Assembly (NCBI GenBank): GCA_949502235.1
Contig: CATBDC010000006.1
Span: 1 to 64,000, forward strand
From: an uncultured Lachnospiraceae bacterium
GTDB lineage: Bacteria > Bacillota > Clostridia > Lachnospirales > Lachnospiraceae
DNA: 64,000 bases
Direction of reading: 5' to 3'
Shown in pieces: positions 17,704 to 27,168 of the stretch. Every line of letters starts with the position of its first letter. Positions within the stretch are counted from its first letter, which is position 1. The translations under genes and the position numbers were made by a program. The notes under the pieces are model-generated. The model saw nothing but the letters and a program-made list of their open reading frames with translations. It was not told where the DNA came from and ran no database searches.

Positions 17704-19068
17704 ATGATGAAAAAGATAGTTATTACTCCGAAAAGATTTTTAATCTTTCTTCTTGTGTTTACCAGTTTGGTACCAAATATTGGAATAAAAGTATCTACAT
17801 TTGGATTTAATTGGACGCTATACAGGATATCGATGCCTGTCGCAATTCTGATATATTTGCAAATACCCAAAACAGAAGAAAGACTTGTAGAACGTTCAGT
17901 ATATATGAAGTGGATTTTTTTGCTTATTGTATGGTTGATATATGGTATTATTCTTATGAATTTATCACCATATACGGATCCGCATCTTGGATTCATAGAA
18001 GTACTATCAATCTTTAATGGTTTGATATGTATGTATATATTAGTATCTATCATAAGAAATCATAAGGATATTGAGCAAATTGTGACAATTGTATTTTATG
18101 TGTATATTGCGTTGGTTATGATAGGAATGGCGGAAATAATATTAGGAGTACATCTACCAATGTCCTATTTTAATGATGCTACCATAACTCATATAGTAGG
18201 ACGAACAGCTGCAACAGGAGTATTTTATAGCGAAAATGATTTTAGTACTTTTTTGACTTCTTTAGCACCGTTAATGATTTACAGGAAGAAAAAAAGGGTG
18301 TTGGGTTTAGCGGCATTACTGGGAGCTATTTACATAAATACAATTAACGATGCAAATATTTGCGTGATTGCAATGGTATTTGGAGTTGCATATTACTTTG
18401 TGTTTATCAAAAAGTATGGGAAACGCGGACAAGCAGTACTGCGAGGGTTACTGATTGCTATTATTGCAGTTGCGGTAATATTTGTCTGGAGAAACATCGA
18501 TACCTTAAAAAATAGCAGTAGGCTATTAATGGCGATTAGGACGCAACATTTAAATGCAAGGCAATCTTATGGCTCTTTATATGCAAGGTTTATGATATAT
18601 GTCGATTCCTTAAAAGCATCAGTAAATACATATTTTTTGGGAATTGGGCCTGCAGCGTTTACAAACTATTTTAAAGCACATCCATCTATAAGCGGTTTGG
18701 TAAATCCTCATAATCTGTATCTCGAAATCCTTGTTGAATATGGAGGGATTATAGCAGGATTTTTTACTGTAGGATTGTTTAAATTGATTTATCAATTGAG
18801 GAAAAAGATATTGAAATCGGTAGACAGAAATACCAGAAGAAAACTAATAGCCGGGTGTGAGATGTTAGTGCTTTATAGTATATCATGTATAGCTTCAAGT
18901 TCTTTTATAGGTTATTCGTGGCAATGGATTGTAATATCATTAGGGACTATTTTGTTGGGAGTCTCAGAAATAAATCCTATTGAGGAAAAAGCAATGGGCG
19001 ATTATATGTTGGGTATGAATTATAATTCTGACAAGGGAACTTTATTATATGAAAAAGGAAAAAAGTAA
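17704..19068 (+). CDS. O-antigen polymerase/ligase-like membrane protein (Wzy-like)
   Basis: Integral membrane protein of about ten to twelve helices with a large loop carrying many charged and polar residues at about 260-340; this layout and the VNPHNLYLEILVEYGGI motif (about residues 334-350) are typical of the O-antigen ligase/Wzy superfamily. The ATG at 17704 (followed by a second ATG) is preferred over an upstream GTG at 17644; AGGTGA at 17688-17693 can serve it. The last 20 bases overlap the flippase gene. It probably polymerises flipped repeat units outside the membrane. AT-rich like the rest of the cassette. Confidence 0.83.
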   Translation: MMKKIVITPKRFLIFLLVFTSLVPNIGIKVSTFGFNWTLYRISMPVAILIYLQIPKTEERLVERSVYMKWIFLLIVWLIYGIILMNLSPYTDPHLGFIEVLSIFNGLICMYILVSIIRNHKDIEQIVTIVFYVYIALVMIGMAEIILGVHLPMSYFNDATITHIVGRTAATGVFYSENDFSTFLTSLAPLMIYRKKKRVLGLAALLGAIYINTINDANICVIAMVFGVAYYFVFIKKYGKRGQAVLRGLLIAIIAVAVIFVWRNIDTLKNSSRLLMAIRTQHLNARQSYGSLYARFMIYVDSLKASVNTYFLGIGPAAFTNYFKAHPSISGLVNPHNLYLEILVEYGGIIAGFFTVGLFKLIYQLRKKILKSVDRNTRRKLIAGCEMLVLYSISCIASSSFIGYSWQWIVISLGTILLGVSEINPIEEKAMGDYMLGMNYNSDKGTLLYEKGKK

Positions 19069-20491
19069 GGTCCAATTATTTGTACAAGGAAGCATATTTC
19101 TGGTTATAAGCAATATATGTATAAAAGCAATAAATTTTCTGCTTCTTCCGCTTTATACCAAAAATCTTACACCATCAATGTTAGGGGTATCTGATTCTAT
19201 TACTACATTTACTGGAATACTACTTCCATTACTTGTTTTAGGATTAGATTCTGCTTATAGCGCTTTTTATTTTGATGCTGAAGATCATAACAGAGATAAG
19301 AAGGTTTTTGGTACTTTAGGGATATCATTTTTTTTTCTTGGAATAGTGCCAATTATTATGTGCCTTTTTGCCAATCCATTATCAGCGGTGATTTTCAAGT
19401 CAGATCGCTATTGCTTGGAAATGATTGTTGCGCTAATCGGAGTTGCATTAAATTTATGGTCTCTTCCCTTTTCCTTGGAGATGCGTTTAAAGAATAAAAT
19501 GTTCTTTTTTGGCATCGTTTCGATAATATCTTCATTGAGTATGGTTGTTTTAAATATTGTTTTTGTGACAATTATGAAGATAGGGGAATTATCTTTGATA
19601 TTAAGTTCTACTATTGTAGGTGCAGAACATTTTTTGCTATACAGATTCCTTATAAAAGAAAGGCCGAAAAAACAATGGTTTGATGTAACTCTTTTAAAAA
19701 AGATGTTCGTTTTTGCACTTCCACTGATTCCATCGGTTTTGATGTCATGGGTACTTTCATTATCTGACAGATATATATTGCTTTATTATCATGGCGATAC
19801 ATCCGTTGGCTTATACGGAATAGGCGCTAGATTCGTTACTTTTTTGAATGTAGTGATTAATGCGATAACAACTGCATACACAACATTTGCTTTTGGAAGC
19901 AAAGACGATGAAGATGCAAATGAGAAGTATTATTATATTTTTAATGTTGTCTCGGTCTGCCTGCTTTTTATTTCATTTACAGTAGCATTGTTTAGTAAAG
20001 AGATTGTTGCAGTGATGACAGATGATGCATATTACTCTTCTTATATTATAGTAAGAGATATGATGTATGGCCAAGTATTATATGCAATGTCAACAATCGT
20101 ATCTTACGGAATAATTTTTCAAAAGAAAAGTGTGTACTCCTTACTGGCAGTTTCATCGGGTGCGATGATAAACCTTATTCTAAATTTGATTTTCATTCCG
20201 CAATATGGTTTGACTGCTGCTGCACTGACTACATTAATTGGTTATCTTGTTTGTATGGCTGTAACGTATTGTTTTTCTGAAAAGCTTTACCCTTGCAAAT
20301 ATGGAATGGTAAGAGTAGGAATAACATTTTGCGCAACATATATGCTTTCTGTGATTACAATCGAAATGAATACATTCATTAGAATAGGGATATGGGTAGT
20401 TGTGGTTTCTTTTTGCCTAATCATATATAGGGACATAGCTAAACTGATTATCAGATTTGTTATAAATTATATTGGAAAAAAGGAAATCTAA
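19049..20491 (+). CDS. Polysaccharide flippase (Wzx/MOP superfamily)
   Basis: Transporter that flips undecaprenyl-linked repeat units across the membrane. The 480-residue length and roughly twelve to fourteen predicted helices fit Wzx; the N-terminal FLVISNICIKAINFLLLPLY and KNLTPSMLGVSDSITTF segments are typical of the family. The reading frame starts 20 bases inside the end of the polymerase gene, and AAGGGA lies about eleven bases upstream, so translation is probably coupled. The specific repeat unit is unknown. Confidence 0.88.
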   Translation: MKKEKSKVQLFVQGSIFLVISNICIKAINFLLLPLYTKNLTPSMLGVSDSITTFTGILLPLLVLGLDSAYSAFYFDAEDHNRDKKVFGTLGISFFFLGIVPIIMCLFANPLSAVIFKSDRYCLEMIVALIGVALNLWSLPFSLEMRLKNKMFFFGIVSIISSLSMVVLNIVFVTIMKIGELSLILSSTIVGAEHFLLYRFLIKERPKKQWFDVTLLKKMFVFALPLIPSVLMSWVLSLSDRYILLYYHGDTSVGLYGIGARFVTFLNVVINAITTAYTTFAFGSKDDEDANEKYYYIFNVVSVCLLFISFTVALFSKEIVAVMTDDAYYSSYIIVRDMMYGQVLYAMSTIVSYGIIFQKKSVYSLLAVSSGAMINLILNLIFIPQYGLTAAALTTLIGYLVCMAVTYCFSEKLYPCKYGMVRVGITFCATYMLSVITIEMNTFIRIGIWVVVVSFCLIIYRDIAKLIIRFVINYIGKKEI

Positions 20492-20505
20492 AAGGAGTTT
20501 CATAT

Positions 20506-21621
20506 ATGCAAATAAGGAAGAACAAAAATTTAAGAATACTACATGGCATGAGCGACATTGCAGGTCAGGGAAGTTATTCTGCGCAAGGATTAAGGAGTAT
20601 AGGTGCAGATGCCACAATGGCAGTATGGAGAAGGAATCCATTCGGTTATTTGGAAGATATAGATTTGAAAATAAAAAAGGAAAAGTTGAAGCAGCCGCTT
20701 TATGCATTTTTCGCTTTGTGCAAAATGTTTGCCTTTGCAATTAAGTCCGTATTTCAATACAGTGTATTTCATTTTCATTTTGGAAACTCACTTCTCCCAT
20801 TTGGGCTTGATTTATTTTGGCTTCACCTAATGAACAAAAGAATAATAATGGAATATCATGGAAACGATATCCGGTATTTTTATAACCGGGAAAAGCCTCA
20901 ATATTATCCATATGAAAAGCTTGTTGTACGAGCAAAACGGGTAAAAAGAATAAATGATCGCATAATGAAATATGCTGATGCAGTAATCACTCATGATGAA
21001 GAACTTAGGAAGCATATACCTCATACAAATCTATATATTACACCATTAAGGATTAATACTAATAAGTTATATCCGATTTATCCCGACACGGAAAAGGAAA
21101 AAGTTACAATTATCCATGCTCCGAGTGATTATGTAGGGAAGGGTTCTAAATATGTGATTGCAAGTATTGAAGAGCTAAAAAGAAATTATAATATAGAATT
21201 TATTCTAGTTGAAAAAAAAACACAGGATGAAGCATTTGAAATATACAGAAAGGCAGATATTATTATTGATCAGCTTTTTGCGCAAACATATGGTGTCTTT
21301 GCTATTGAAGCTATGGCTTTAGGGAAACCAGTAATTGCATATATATCTGATGAAATTAGAAAGACATTTCCTGCGAGTATGCCAATAGTGAGTGCTACAA
21401 TCGATAACTTGACGGAAATACTTAAGGAACTGATTGTAAACGGAAAACTTAGACAAGAGCTTGGTAAGGCTGGGAGAAAATATGTAGAAGATTATCACGA
21501 CTATCGAAAGGTCGCACAGGTACAGCTTGATATATACAAAAAGAGAATTGCTCCTATGAGCACTTTGGAGTCATTCGAATATACAAAACAAAAAGTGTCA
21601 GGTGCAGAATGTGTACAATAG
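20506..21621 (+). CDS. Glycosyltransferase, GT4 family
   Basis: GT-B glycosyltransferase. The N-terminal acceptor lobe has RILHGMSDIAGQGSYSAQGL and MEYHGNDIRYFYNREK; the donor lobe carries the ADIIIDQLFAQTYGVFAIEA segment with the conserved Glu and MALGKPVIAY (about residues 265-274). Length 371 is normal. AAAAGGAG lies eleven bases before the ATG. Another frame overlapping the start (20472-20744) is a shadow. Position after the flippase gene suggests a repeat-unit transferase. Specificity unknown. Confidence 0.86.
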   Translation: MQIRKNKNLRILHGMSDIAGQGSYSAQGLRSIGADATMAVWRRNPFGYLEDIDLKIKKEKLKQPLYAFFALCKMFAFAIKSVFQYSVFHFHFGNSLLPFGLDLFWLHLMNKRIIMEYHGNDIRYFYNREKPQYYPYEKLVVRAKRVKRINDRIMKYADAVITHDEELRKHIPHTNLYITPLRINTNKLYPIYPDTEKEKVTIIHAPSDYVGKGSKYVIASIEELKRNYNIEFILVEKKTQDEAFEIYRKADIIIDQLFAQTYGVFAIEAMALGKPVIAYISDEIRKTFPASMPIVSATIDNLTEILKELIVNGKLRQELGKAGRKYVEDYHDYRKVAQVQLDIYKKRIAPMSTLESFEYTKQKVSGAECVQ

Positions 21622-21699
21622 GAGATAATGATTAATTTTGGAATAAGGTATGACATGTTTATAAACAATAAATGGAAAAGTTTTAATTGAGGTTACTAT

Positions 21700-22812
21700 A
21701 TGATTAAAAGACTTTTATATCTAACATATATCCCATTAGAAGTTACGCCAACTAGTGGTTCATCTGTTCGTCCATTGAAGATGAAAGATGCATTTGAAAG
21801 GCTGGATGTCGAGGTTAAATCTTTTGGAGGTAGAAATAACAACATATCACTTCGTAAGCAGACTGTGTCAGAGATTAAGATGTTATTTAAAACATGGAAG
21901 CCGGATGCTTGTTATATTGAGCCTCCTTCGGGGCCAATATTCTATTGGGGTGATATTGGTTTAATTAAATATCTTCACAGAATGAGGATTCCGATTTCTA
22001 TTTTCTATCGGGACGCATATTGGAAATATCCGGAATACGATGAAGAGATGGTTTTGTCATTAAAGGATCACATAAAACGTTTTATTATAAAGCAAATGCA
22101 GGTTCATCAGTGGAGTGTTTTTCGGAAGAATATTGATATGATTTATTTTCCTTCAATGAAGATGGCTAATGAATTTGAGTGTCCGAAAAAAGATGAACTT
22201 CCACCAGGTAGCTTTATTCCAGATGTAGTGGAAAAAAACGAGCCCTCTAATCCATTACAATTTATTTTTATAGGCGGTGCAGCACGAAATTATGGCACTT
22301 TTTTGACTTTAGAAGCTTTTGAAAGGCTAAATAAAACCCAAGTTCGGGCAAAATTAATATATGTCTGTCCTCAATGGCAGTGGAACAGACTTGGAATTGA
22401 TAAATACAAGTACAGCGAATGGTTAGAGGTCATCTTTACATCAGGAGATAGTAATTTGAAACCGCTGTATGAAAAGACGGATGTGGCATTACTTACAGCA
22501 CCTAGGACATTTTATAGAGACTTTGCAGTACCGATTAAGATATTTGAATATATTTCATACTTGAAGCCTATATTAGTAACTGATTGTACAGAGACAGCAA
22601 GGATTATAGCAGAAAACCATGTTGGATGGGTCGCAAAAGATGATGTGCAGAGTATCCAAAAAAAATTGGAGGAGCTTTGCAGTCATCCAGAGGAAATAAA
22701 AAGAGTTCGGGCTTATATGACAGAAGTAAGAAAAAATAATTTATGGACTTGCAGAGCAGAGAAGGTCATAAATGACTTTGAAAAAACAATCTCTTCTAAT
22801 TATATGGATTAA
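21700..22812 (+). CDS. Putative glycosyltransferase, GT-B fold
   Basis: Probable glycosyltransferase of the polysaccharide locus. It starts with KRLLYLTYIPLEVTPTSGSS, a nucleotide-sugar-transferase-like first strand and loop, and has QFIFIGGAARNYGTFLTLEA (about residues 186-205), the hinge and donor-lobe start of GT-B enzymes, then VPIKIFEYISYLKPILVTDC with the conserved Glu. Length 370 fits GT4. TTGAGGT precedes the ATG. It is more divergent than the other two transferases, so the family call is moderate and the sugar unknown. Confidence 0.75.
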   Translation: MIKRLLYLTYIPLEVTPTSGSSVRPLKMKDAFERLDVEVKSFGGRNNNISLRKQTVSEIKMLFKTWKPDACYIEPPSGPIFYWGDIGLIKYLHRMRIPISIFYRDAYWKYPEYDEEMVLSLKDHIKRFIIKQMQVHQWSVFRKNIDMIYFPSMKMANEFECPKKDELPPGSFIPDVVEKNEPSNPLQFIFIGGAARNYGTFLTLEAFERLNKTQVRAKLIYVCPQWQWNRLGIDKYKYSEWLEVIFTSGDSNLKPLYEKTDVALLTAPRTFYRDFAVPIKIFEYISYLKPILVTDCTETARIIAENHVGWVAKDDVQSIQKKLEELCSHPEEIKRVRAYMTEVRKNNLWTCRAEKVINDFEKTISSNYMD

Positions 22813-22873
22813 TGGATAAAACAGTAGTTTCAAAAAATCCCATATATATTGTTGCTCTTTGAAAGGGGGATAT

Positions 22874-23884
22874 ATGCATCTTGTAATCATTGAATCAACT
22901 TCGAGTAATGTTTATTACAATCTGGCTTTAGAGGAATATCTTACGACAAAGTACTGTTCACAGGATGAGATTATTTTATTCCTTTGGAATAACGAAAAGT
23001 CTATTGTACTCGGACGTAATCAGTGTGCGAATATGGAGTGTGATATTGGATATGCACTGAAAAACGGTATAAACATCAGTAGACGAATTTCCGGAGGTGG
23101 GGCTGTATATCATGATAAGGGAAACCTTAATTATACATTCATTGCTCCGAATGATATTTACTCAAAAGAATTATTTTCATCAATTGTACTGAACTGTTTG
23201 TTAAGTTTAAACTTGAATGCTAGCCTGTCTGGAAGAAATGATGTTGAGATTGATGGCAGAAAGATCTCAGGGATGGCGTACTATCAGGGAAATATAAATT
23301 CATTTCTTCATGGATGTATATTGGTTTGTGTTGACCTTGGTGAATTGGAGCGCATACTCACTGTCAGTTCAGAAAAGATTGAATCTAAAGGAATAAAATC
23401 AGTAAAGGCTAGAGTTGCTAATTTACAGGATTTTGATTCAAAAATCCATCATAACCAGATAAAAAGTGGATTGATAAAGGAATTCAAGCAGAGATTATTA
23501 AGAGAAAAAAAAGATTCCGTGAGTTTTCTTAAATCGGAAGAAATTGTTGTACCAGATTGTTTGGTCAGCCGCTACAAATCAGATGAATGGATATTTGGAA
23601 AAAATATTCAGGCAGTGTTTAGACTGCACAGAAAGTTTTCATGGGGTGAATGCAATCTCCACCTCTGTGTTATTGGAGAAATAATAGTTGATGCTATTTG
23701 TTATTCAGATTCCCTCGAAACAAAAATCTTTTTGAAGATATCGGAATCGTTGAGCGGGTGTAAGTTTATAAAACATGAGATGAGAGAAAGACTCGAAAAC
23801 ATAATGCCCAATTTTAATGGAAATGTAGATATTATAAACGATATATGTAGAATGATTGTGGAGGAATTGAATGCTTATGAATAA
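22874..23884 (+). CDS. lplA: Lipoate-protein ligase A
   Basis: Attaches lipoate, through lipoyl-AMP, to a lysine of a lipoyl domain. The family motifs are all visible: RRISGGGAVYHDKGNLNYTF (about residues 68-87), the catalytic lysine in DGRKISGMAYYQG (about residue 128), and the HGCILV segment. The C-terminal region of about 90 residues found in larger LplA proteins is present. The ATG at 22874 is chosen because AAAGGGGG lies just upstream. It opens a five-gene unit (lplA, E3, E1 beta, E1 alpha, chimeric E2) placed after glycosyltransferases. The obvious substrate is the lipoyl domain of the chimera at 27169, which makes this a dedicated ligase rather than a housekeeping one; that is inference from context. 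Confidence 0.92.
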   Translation: MHLVIIESTSSNVYYNLALEEYLTTKYCSQDEIILFLWNNEKSIVLGRNQCANMECDIGYALKNGINISRRISGGGAVYHDKGNLNYTFIAPNDIYSKELFSSIVLNCLLSLNLNASLSGRNDVEIDGRKISGMAYYQGNINSFLHGCILVCVDLGELERILTVSSEKIESKGIKSVKARVANLQDFDSKIHHNQIKSGLIKEFKQRLLREKKDSVSFLKSEEIVVPDCLVSRYKSDEWIFGKNIQAVFRLHRKFSWGECNLHLCVIGEIIVDAICYSDSLETKIFLKISESLSGCKFIKHEMRERLENIMPNFNGNVDIINDICRMIVEELNAYE

Positions 23885-25331
23885 AGGCTATTATGATCTT
23901 GTCATAATCGGCGGGGGAATAGGTGGATATAGTGCCGCATTGAGAGCGAGAGAATACGGAAAAACTGTAGCAATAATAGAAGAAGAAAAATTAGGCGGAA
24001 CATGTCTTAATAAGGGGTGTATTCCGACAAAGGCATTTTTACATATTGCTAAAGATTTAAAAAATCAAAAAATAAACTCTTATAAATATACAAAGACAAA
24101 TGAAAAGTCATCTTTAGGCGATAGTATAGCTAATTCAATACAGGATAAGGTTTCGACTATTATTAAAGGGCTCAAGTATATGATTGATAAGGCGGGAATC
24201 GATGTTTTTTATGGGAAGGCTATTGCAAAAGGTAATAATACAGTTGGCGTGATTAATATAGATGAAGATGAGCAAAATTTTAGAGATGTTCCAGATATAG
24301 TATATCAAAATTTAATAATTGCAACAGGAGCACTTCCTTTTATACCGCGTGATATTAAATTGAGTAAAAATATCTTTACTACTGATGAGGCTTTCAAAGC
24401 ATCTAACATAGAGTTTGAAAAGATAGCAATTGTTGGCGGAGGGGTTATTGGAGTAGAGTTTGCATCTATTTATTCAGATTTAGGAAAAAATGTTACTGTA
24501 ATTGAGGCCTTAGATAATTTGGTTTCTGGATTTTCAAAGGAATTGTCGGGTTTTGTAAGAACACATCTACAAAAAAAGGGGGTATCAGTAAGAACTTCAA
24601 CATGTGTTATTCAAATATCAGATGAAGATGATGAAGTATATCTGATGCTAAAAAACAGTGGCGATATAATGGATGAAATGCTTACTGATAAGGCATTAAT
24701 ATGTACAGGAAGAAAAGCTAATATTGAGCAGACATTTACTGAATTGCTTGGGCTTGATATTCATGACAGTGGAGCAATAAAAGTCAATGAGGATTTTGAA
24801 ACATCAAAACAGGGAGTGTATGCAGTAGGCGATGTGAGCAGCAAAATCCAGCTTGCATATACTGCTTCAAAGTCAGGCGAAAAAGTCGTTGATAATCTAT
24901 ATAAGGGAAAGTCTGATGGAAGTGGAGTAATTCCCAAGTGTATTTATATGGATATAGAAATAGCCCAGGCAGGCCATGTGATTGATGATGAAGAGGATGA
25001 AACATATATTGCAGAAAAGATTTCATTAAAGCTAAATGGAAGGGCAGTACTTGAAGGACAAACATTGGGTTTTATACGAATGACTGCAGAAAAAAATACA
25101 GGAATTATGACAGGTGTTGAAATAGCGGCACCCAATGCAGTTGATAACATTCAGCTATGTAAAACATATATTGATGCAAGGAAAACAGTAGATGAAATAT
25201 CTGATATAGTTTTTCCCCATCCATCCTATATTGAAGTAATTAAGGATGCAGCAAAAGCTGTAAATAAAAAATTAAAACGCAGTAAACATCAGGAGAAGGA
25301 GCAGAACAGTGAAATATTTAATGAGCCTTAG
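23871..25331 (+). CDS. lpdA: Dihydrolipoamide dehydrogenase (E3)
   Basis: Flavoenzyme that reoxidises dihydrolipoyl groups with NAD. The FAD motif DLVIIGGGIGGYSAALRA is at the N-terminus, the redox disulfide is in GGTCLNKGCIPTKAFLH (about residues 41-57), the NAD motif is IAIVGGGVIGVEFASIYSDLG (about 186-206), and the C-terminal interface carries the catalytic His-Glu pair in FPHPSYIEVIKDAAK. Length 486 is slightly longer than usual because of a charged tail (LKRSKHQEKEQNSE). It has no lipoyl domain of its own. GGAGG precedes the ATG, and the gene overlaps lplA by 14 bases. Its presence implies lipoyl turnover by this locus. Confidence 0.94.
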   Translation: MLMNKGYYDLVIIGGGIGGYSAALRAREYGKTVAIIEEEKLGGTCLNKGCIPTKAFLHIAKDLKNQKINSYKYTKTNEKSSLGDSIANSIQDKVSTIIKGLKYMIDKAGIDVFYGKAIAKGNNTVGVINIDEDEQNFRDVPDIVYQNLIIATGALPFIPRDIKLSKNIFTTDEAFKASNIEFEKIAIVGGGVIGVEFASIYSDLGKNVTVIEALDNLVSGFSKELSGFVRTHLQKKGVSVRTSTCVIQISDEDDEVYLMLKNSGDIMDEMLTDKALICTGRKANIEQTFTELLGLDIHDSGAIKVNEDFETSKQGVYAVGDVSSKIQLAYTASKSGEKVVDNLYKGKSDGSGVIPKCIYMDIEIAQAGHVIDDEEDETYIAEKISLKLNGRAVLEGQTLGFIRMTAEKNTGIMTGVEIAAPNAVDNIQLCKTYIDARKTVDEISDIVFPHPSYIEVIKDAAKAVNKKLKRSKHQEKEQNSEIFNEP

Positions 25332-26265
25332 ACAAGGTTTAGAAAAAATGATTGAAACTCATAATGGGTATTTAATAGGAGAAGATATTCAAGAACCATA
25401 TGGCGGCGCTTTTAAGGTTACCAAAGGAATGTCAAGTAAATATCCTGATAATATAATCGGTACACCTATGTGTGAACAAGGCTTTACTGGGCTTGGTGTT
25501 GGAATGGCGCTGCATGGGGAGTACGTTTCTGTAGAAATAATGTTTGGAGACTTTATCACTCTTATTGCGGATCAAATGATAAACCATGCGGCAAAATTTG
25601 CTGATATGTACCAACAGAGAATGCACTTAGTTGTCAGATGTCCATCGGGGGGCTACAGGGGATATGGGGCCACCCACTCTCAGTCATTGGAAAAGATATT
25701 TATGGGTATTCCAGGTATACAGGTTATAGCGCCATCTATTGCAACAGATCCGGGAGATTTGTTCAACAGGGCAATAGAGAGCGGAGTTCCTACATTATTT
25801 GTGGAGAATAAATTAGATTATCCGAAGGAATTGCTACCTGATAGAGGTGAATTCTGGATTAAGAACATAACATCAGATAACTTTCCTGTAGTGTCACTAT
25901 GTCCGGAAGGGGAAAAACCAGATATTACATTGATTACCTATGGCGGTATGGTTCCTTTATCTGTTGAAGTAATGAAATATTTTTTGTATGAAGAGGAGAT
26001 AAATGTTGAGATTCTTGTGCTTTCGGAATTATCGAATTTGGAGGGTAAAATGAATTATGTTCAAACACATAAAGCTGTCGTACTTGAAGAAGGGGTTGCT
26101 GAATTTGGATGGGGCTCGGAGGTTAGTTATGAATTGTCTAAGTTAGGTGTTCACAGTACCAGAATAGGTGCAAGAAGGCGTTCTATTCCTTCCGCTAAAA
26201 AAGCTGAGGAAATGGTGCTTCCGATGTTTGATGACGTTATTGCTACTATAGAAAGGGATATGTAA
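25309..26265 (+). CDS. 2-oxoacid dehydrogenase E1 beta subunit
   Basis: Beta half of a thiamine-diphosphate E1 that decarboxylates a 2-oxo acid and acylates a lipoyl group. IGEDIQEPYGGAFKVTKGM (about residues 23-41), NIIGTPMCEQGFTGLGVGMA, the Glu that activates the cofactor in EIMFGDFI, and RCPSGGYRGYGATHSQSLE (about 108-126) are conserved in PDH and acetoin dehydrogenase beta subunits. The start is GTG at 25309, after AAGGAG, inside the 3' end of the E3 gene. Length 318 is normal. The order beta before alpha is reversed from common pdhAB operons. The substrate 2-oxo acid cannot be told from sequence by eye. Confidence 0.9.
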   Translation: MKYLMSLRQGLEKMIETHNGYLIGEDIQEPYGGAFKVTKGMSSKYPDNIIGTPMCEQGFTGLGVGMALHGEYVSVEIMFGDFITLIADQMINHAAKFADMYQQRMHLVVRCPSGGYRGYGATHSQSLEKIFMGIPGIQVIAPSIATDPGDLFNRAIESGVPTLFVENKLDYPKELLPDRGEFWIKNITSDNFPVVSLCPEGEKPDITLITYGGMVPLSVEVMKYFLYEEEINVEILVLSELSNLEGKMNYVQTHKAVVLEEGVAEFGWGSEVSYELSKLGVHSTRIGARRRSIPSAKKAEEMVLPMFDDVIATIERDM

Positions 26266-27158
26266 TGAATGTAGAAAAAATATACAAAGAATGTTATAGA
26301 ATACGTTCCTTTGAAAAAAAAGTAGAGCAGGAGTTTTCTAATGGTAAACTTAGAGGGACTACTCATGGCTGCATAGGACAAGAGATAATTCCAGTTCTGG
26401 CGATGGAATTCATAAACAAAGAGACAGATTATGTTGTTGGCACACACAGATGTCATGGACAAGTTCTTGCATATACGGGTGATACATACCGCCTTGCATG
26501 TGAGATGATGGGAAGGAAAGATGGATTTGTTAAAGGAATTGGCGGAAGTCAGCACATTAAGGTTGATAAATATCTTACAAATGGAATCACAGGAGGTATG
26601 GTGACAGTTGGAACTGGAATTGCGCTTGGTATTAAAAAAACTGCTGAAGATGCAATAGTTACTTCATTTTTTGGAGACGGTGGATTTAATGAGGGTTATG
26701 TTCAGGAATCACTGAATTTGGCAGCATCTTTAGAACTTCCAATATTATATATATGCGAGAACAATCATTATGCAATGTCAACTCCAACAGTAAAGTATTC
26801 GGCACCAGATTTTGGTACAAGAGTAACATCTCTAGGGATGTACTATATAATGTCGGATACAGCGGAGCCTCAGAAACTATGTAACGATATGGAAGAAGCA
26901 TTCTCGTATGTTAGAAAGTTCAGAAAACCCTGCGTCATCGATGTGCATACTGCAAGACTGTGCGGACATTCAAAATCTGATAGTATGGAGTACATGTCAA
27001 ATGAAGAGAAACAAAAGAATATCGAGAATGACCCTATTGCGTGGCTGGAACGGAATATTCAGAACTCTGCGAGGTTAAGCATACAACAACAGATAGCAAA
27101 AGAAATAAATGATGCTTTTGACAAAGCGTACATATGTGAAGAAATCTTAGAATTTTAG
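26265..27158 (+). CDS. 2-oxoacid dehydrogenase E1 alpha subunit
   Basis: Thiamine-diphosphate-binding half of E1. The ThDP motif begins at FFGDGGFNEGYVQESLNL and ends at ICENNHYAMS (about residues 137-171), and the N-terminal part carries THGCIGQEIIPV and GTHRCHGQ with the conserved active-site His. It lacks a long phosphorylation-loop insertion. Length 297 is at the short end for acetoin/pyruvate dehydrogenase alpha subunits (about 320). Its ATG shares one base with the stop of the beta gene. With the beta subunit it should form an alpha2beta2 E1 that loads the lipoyl arm of the neighbouring chimera. Confidence 0.9.
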   Translation: MNVEKIYKECYRIRSFEKKVEQEFSNGKLRGTTHGCIGQEIIPVLAMEFINKETDYVVGTHRCHGQVLAYTGDTYRLACEMMGRKDGFVKGIGGSQHIKVDKYLTNGITGGMVTVGTGIALGIKKTAEDAIVTSFFGDGGFNEGYVQESLNLAASLELPILYICENNHYAMSTPTVKYSAPDFGTRVTSLGMYYIMSDTAEPQKLCNDMEEAFSYVRKFRKPCVIDVHTARLCGHSKSDSMEYMSNEEKQKNIENDPIAWLERNIQNSARLSIQQQIAKEINDAFDKAYICEEILEF

Positions 27159-27168
27159 GAGGATAAAA

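Noticed and set aside
20472..20744. A 90-codon plus-strand frame overlapping a glycosyltransferase start
   Set aside because: The glycosyltransferase frame at 20506 has the ribosome site and family motifs; the other is basic and low in complexity.
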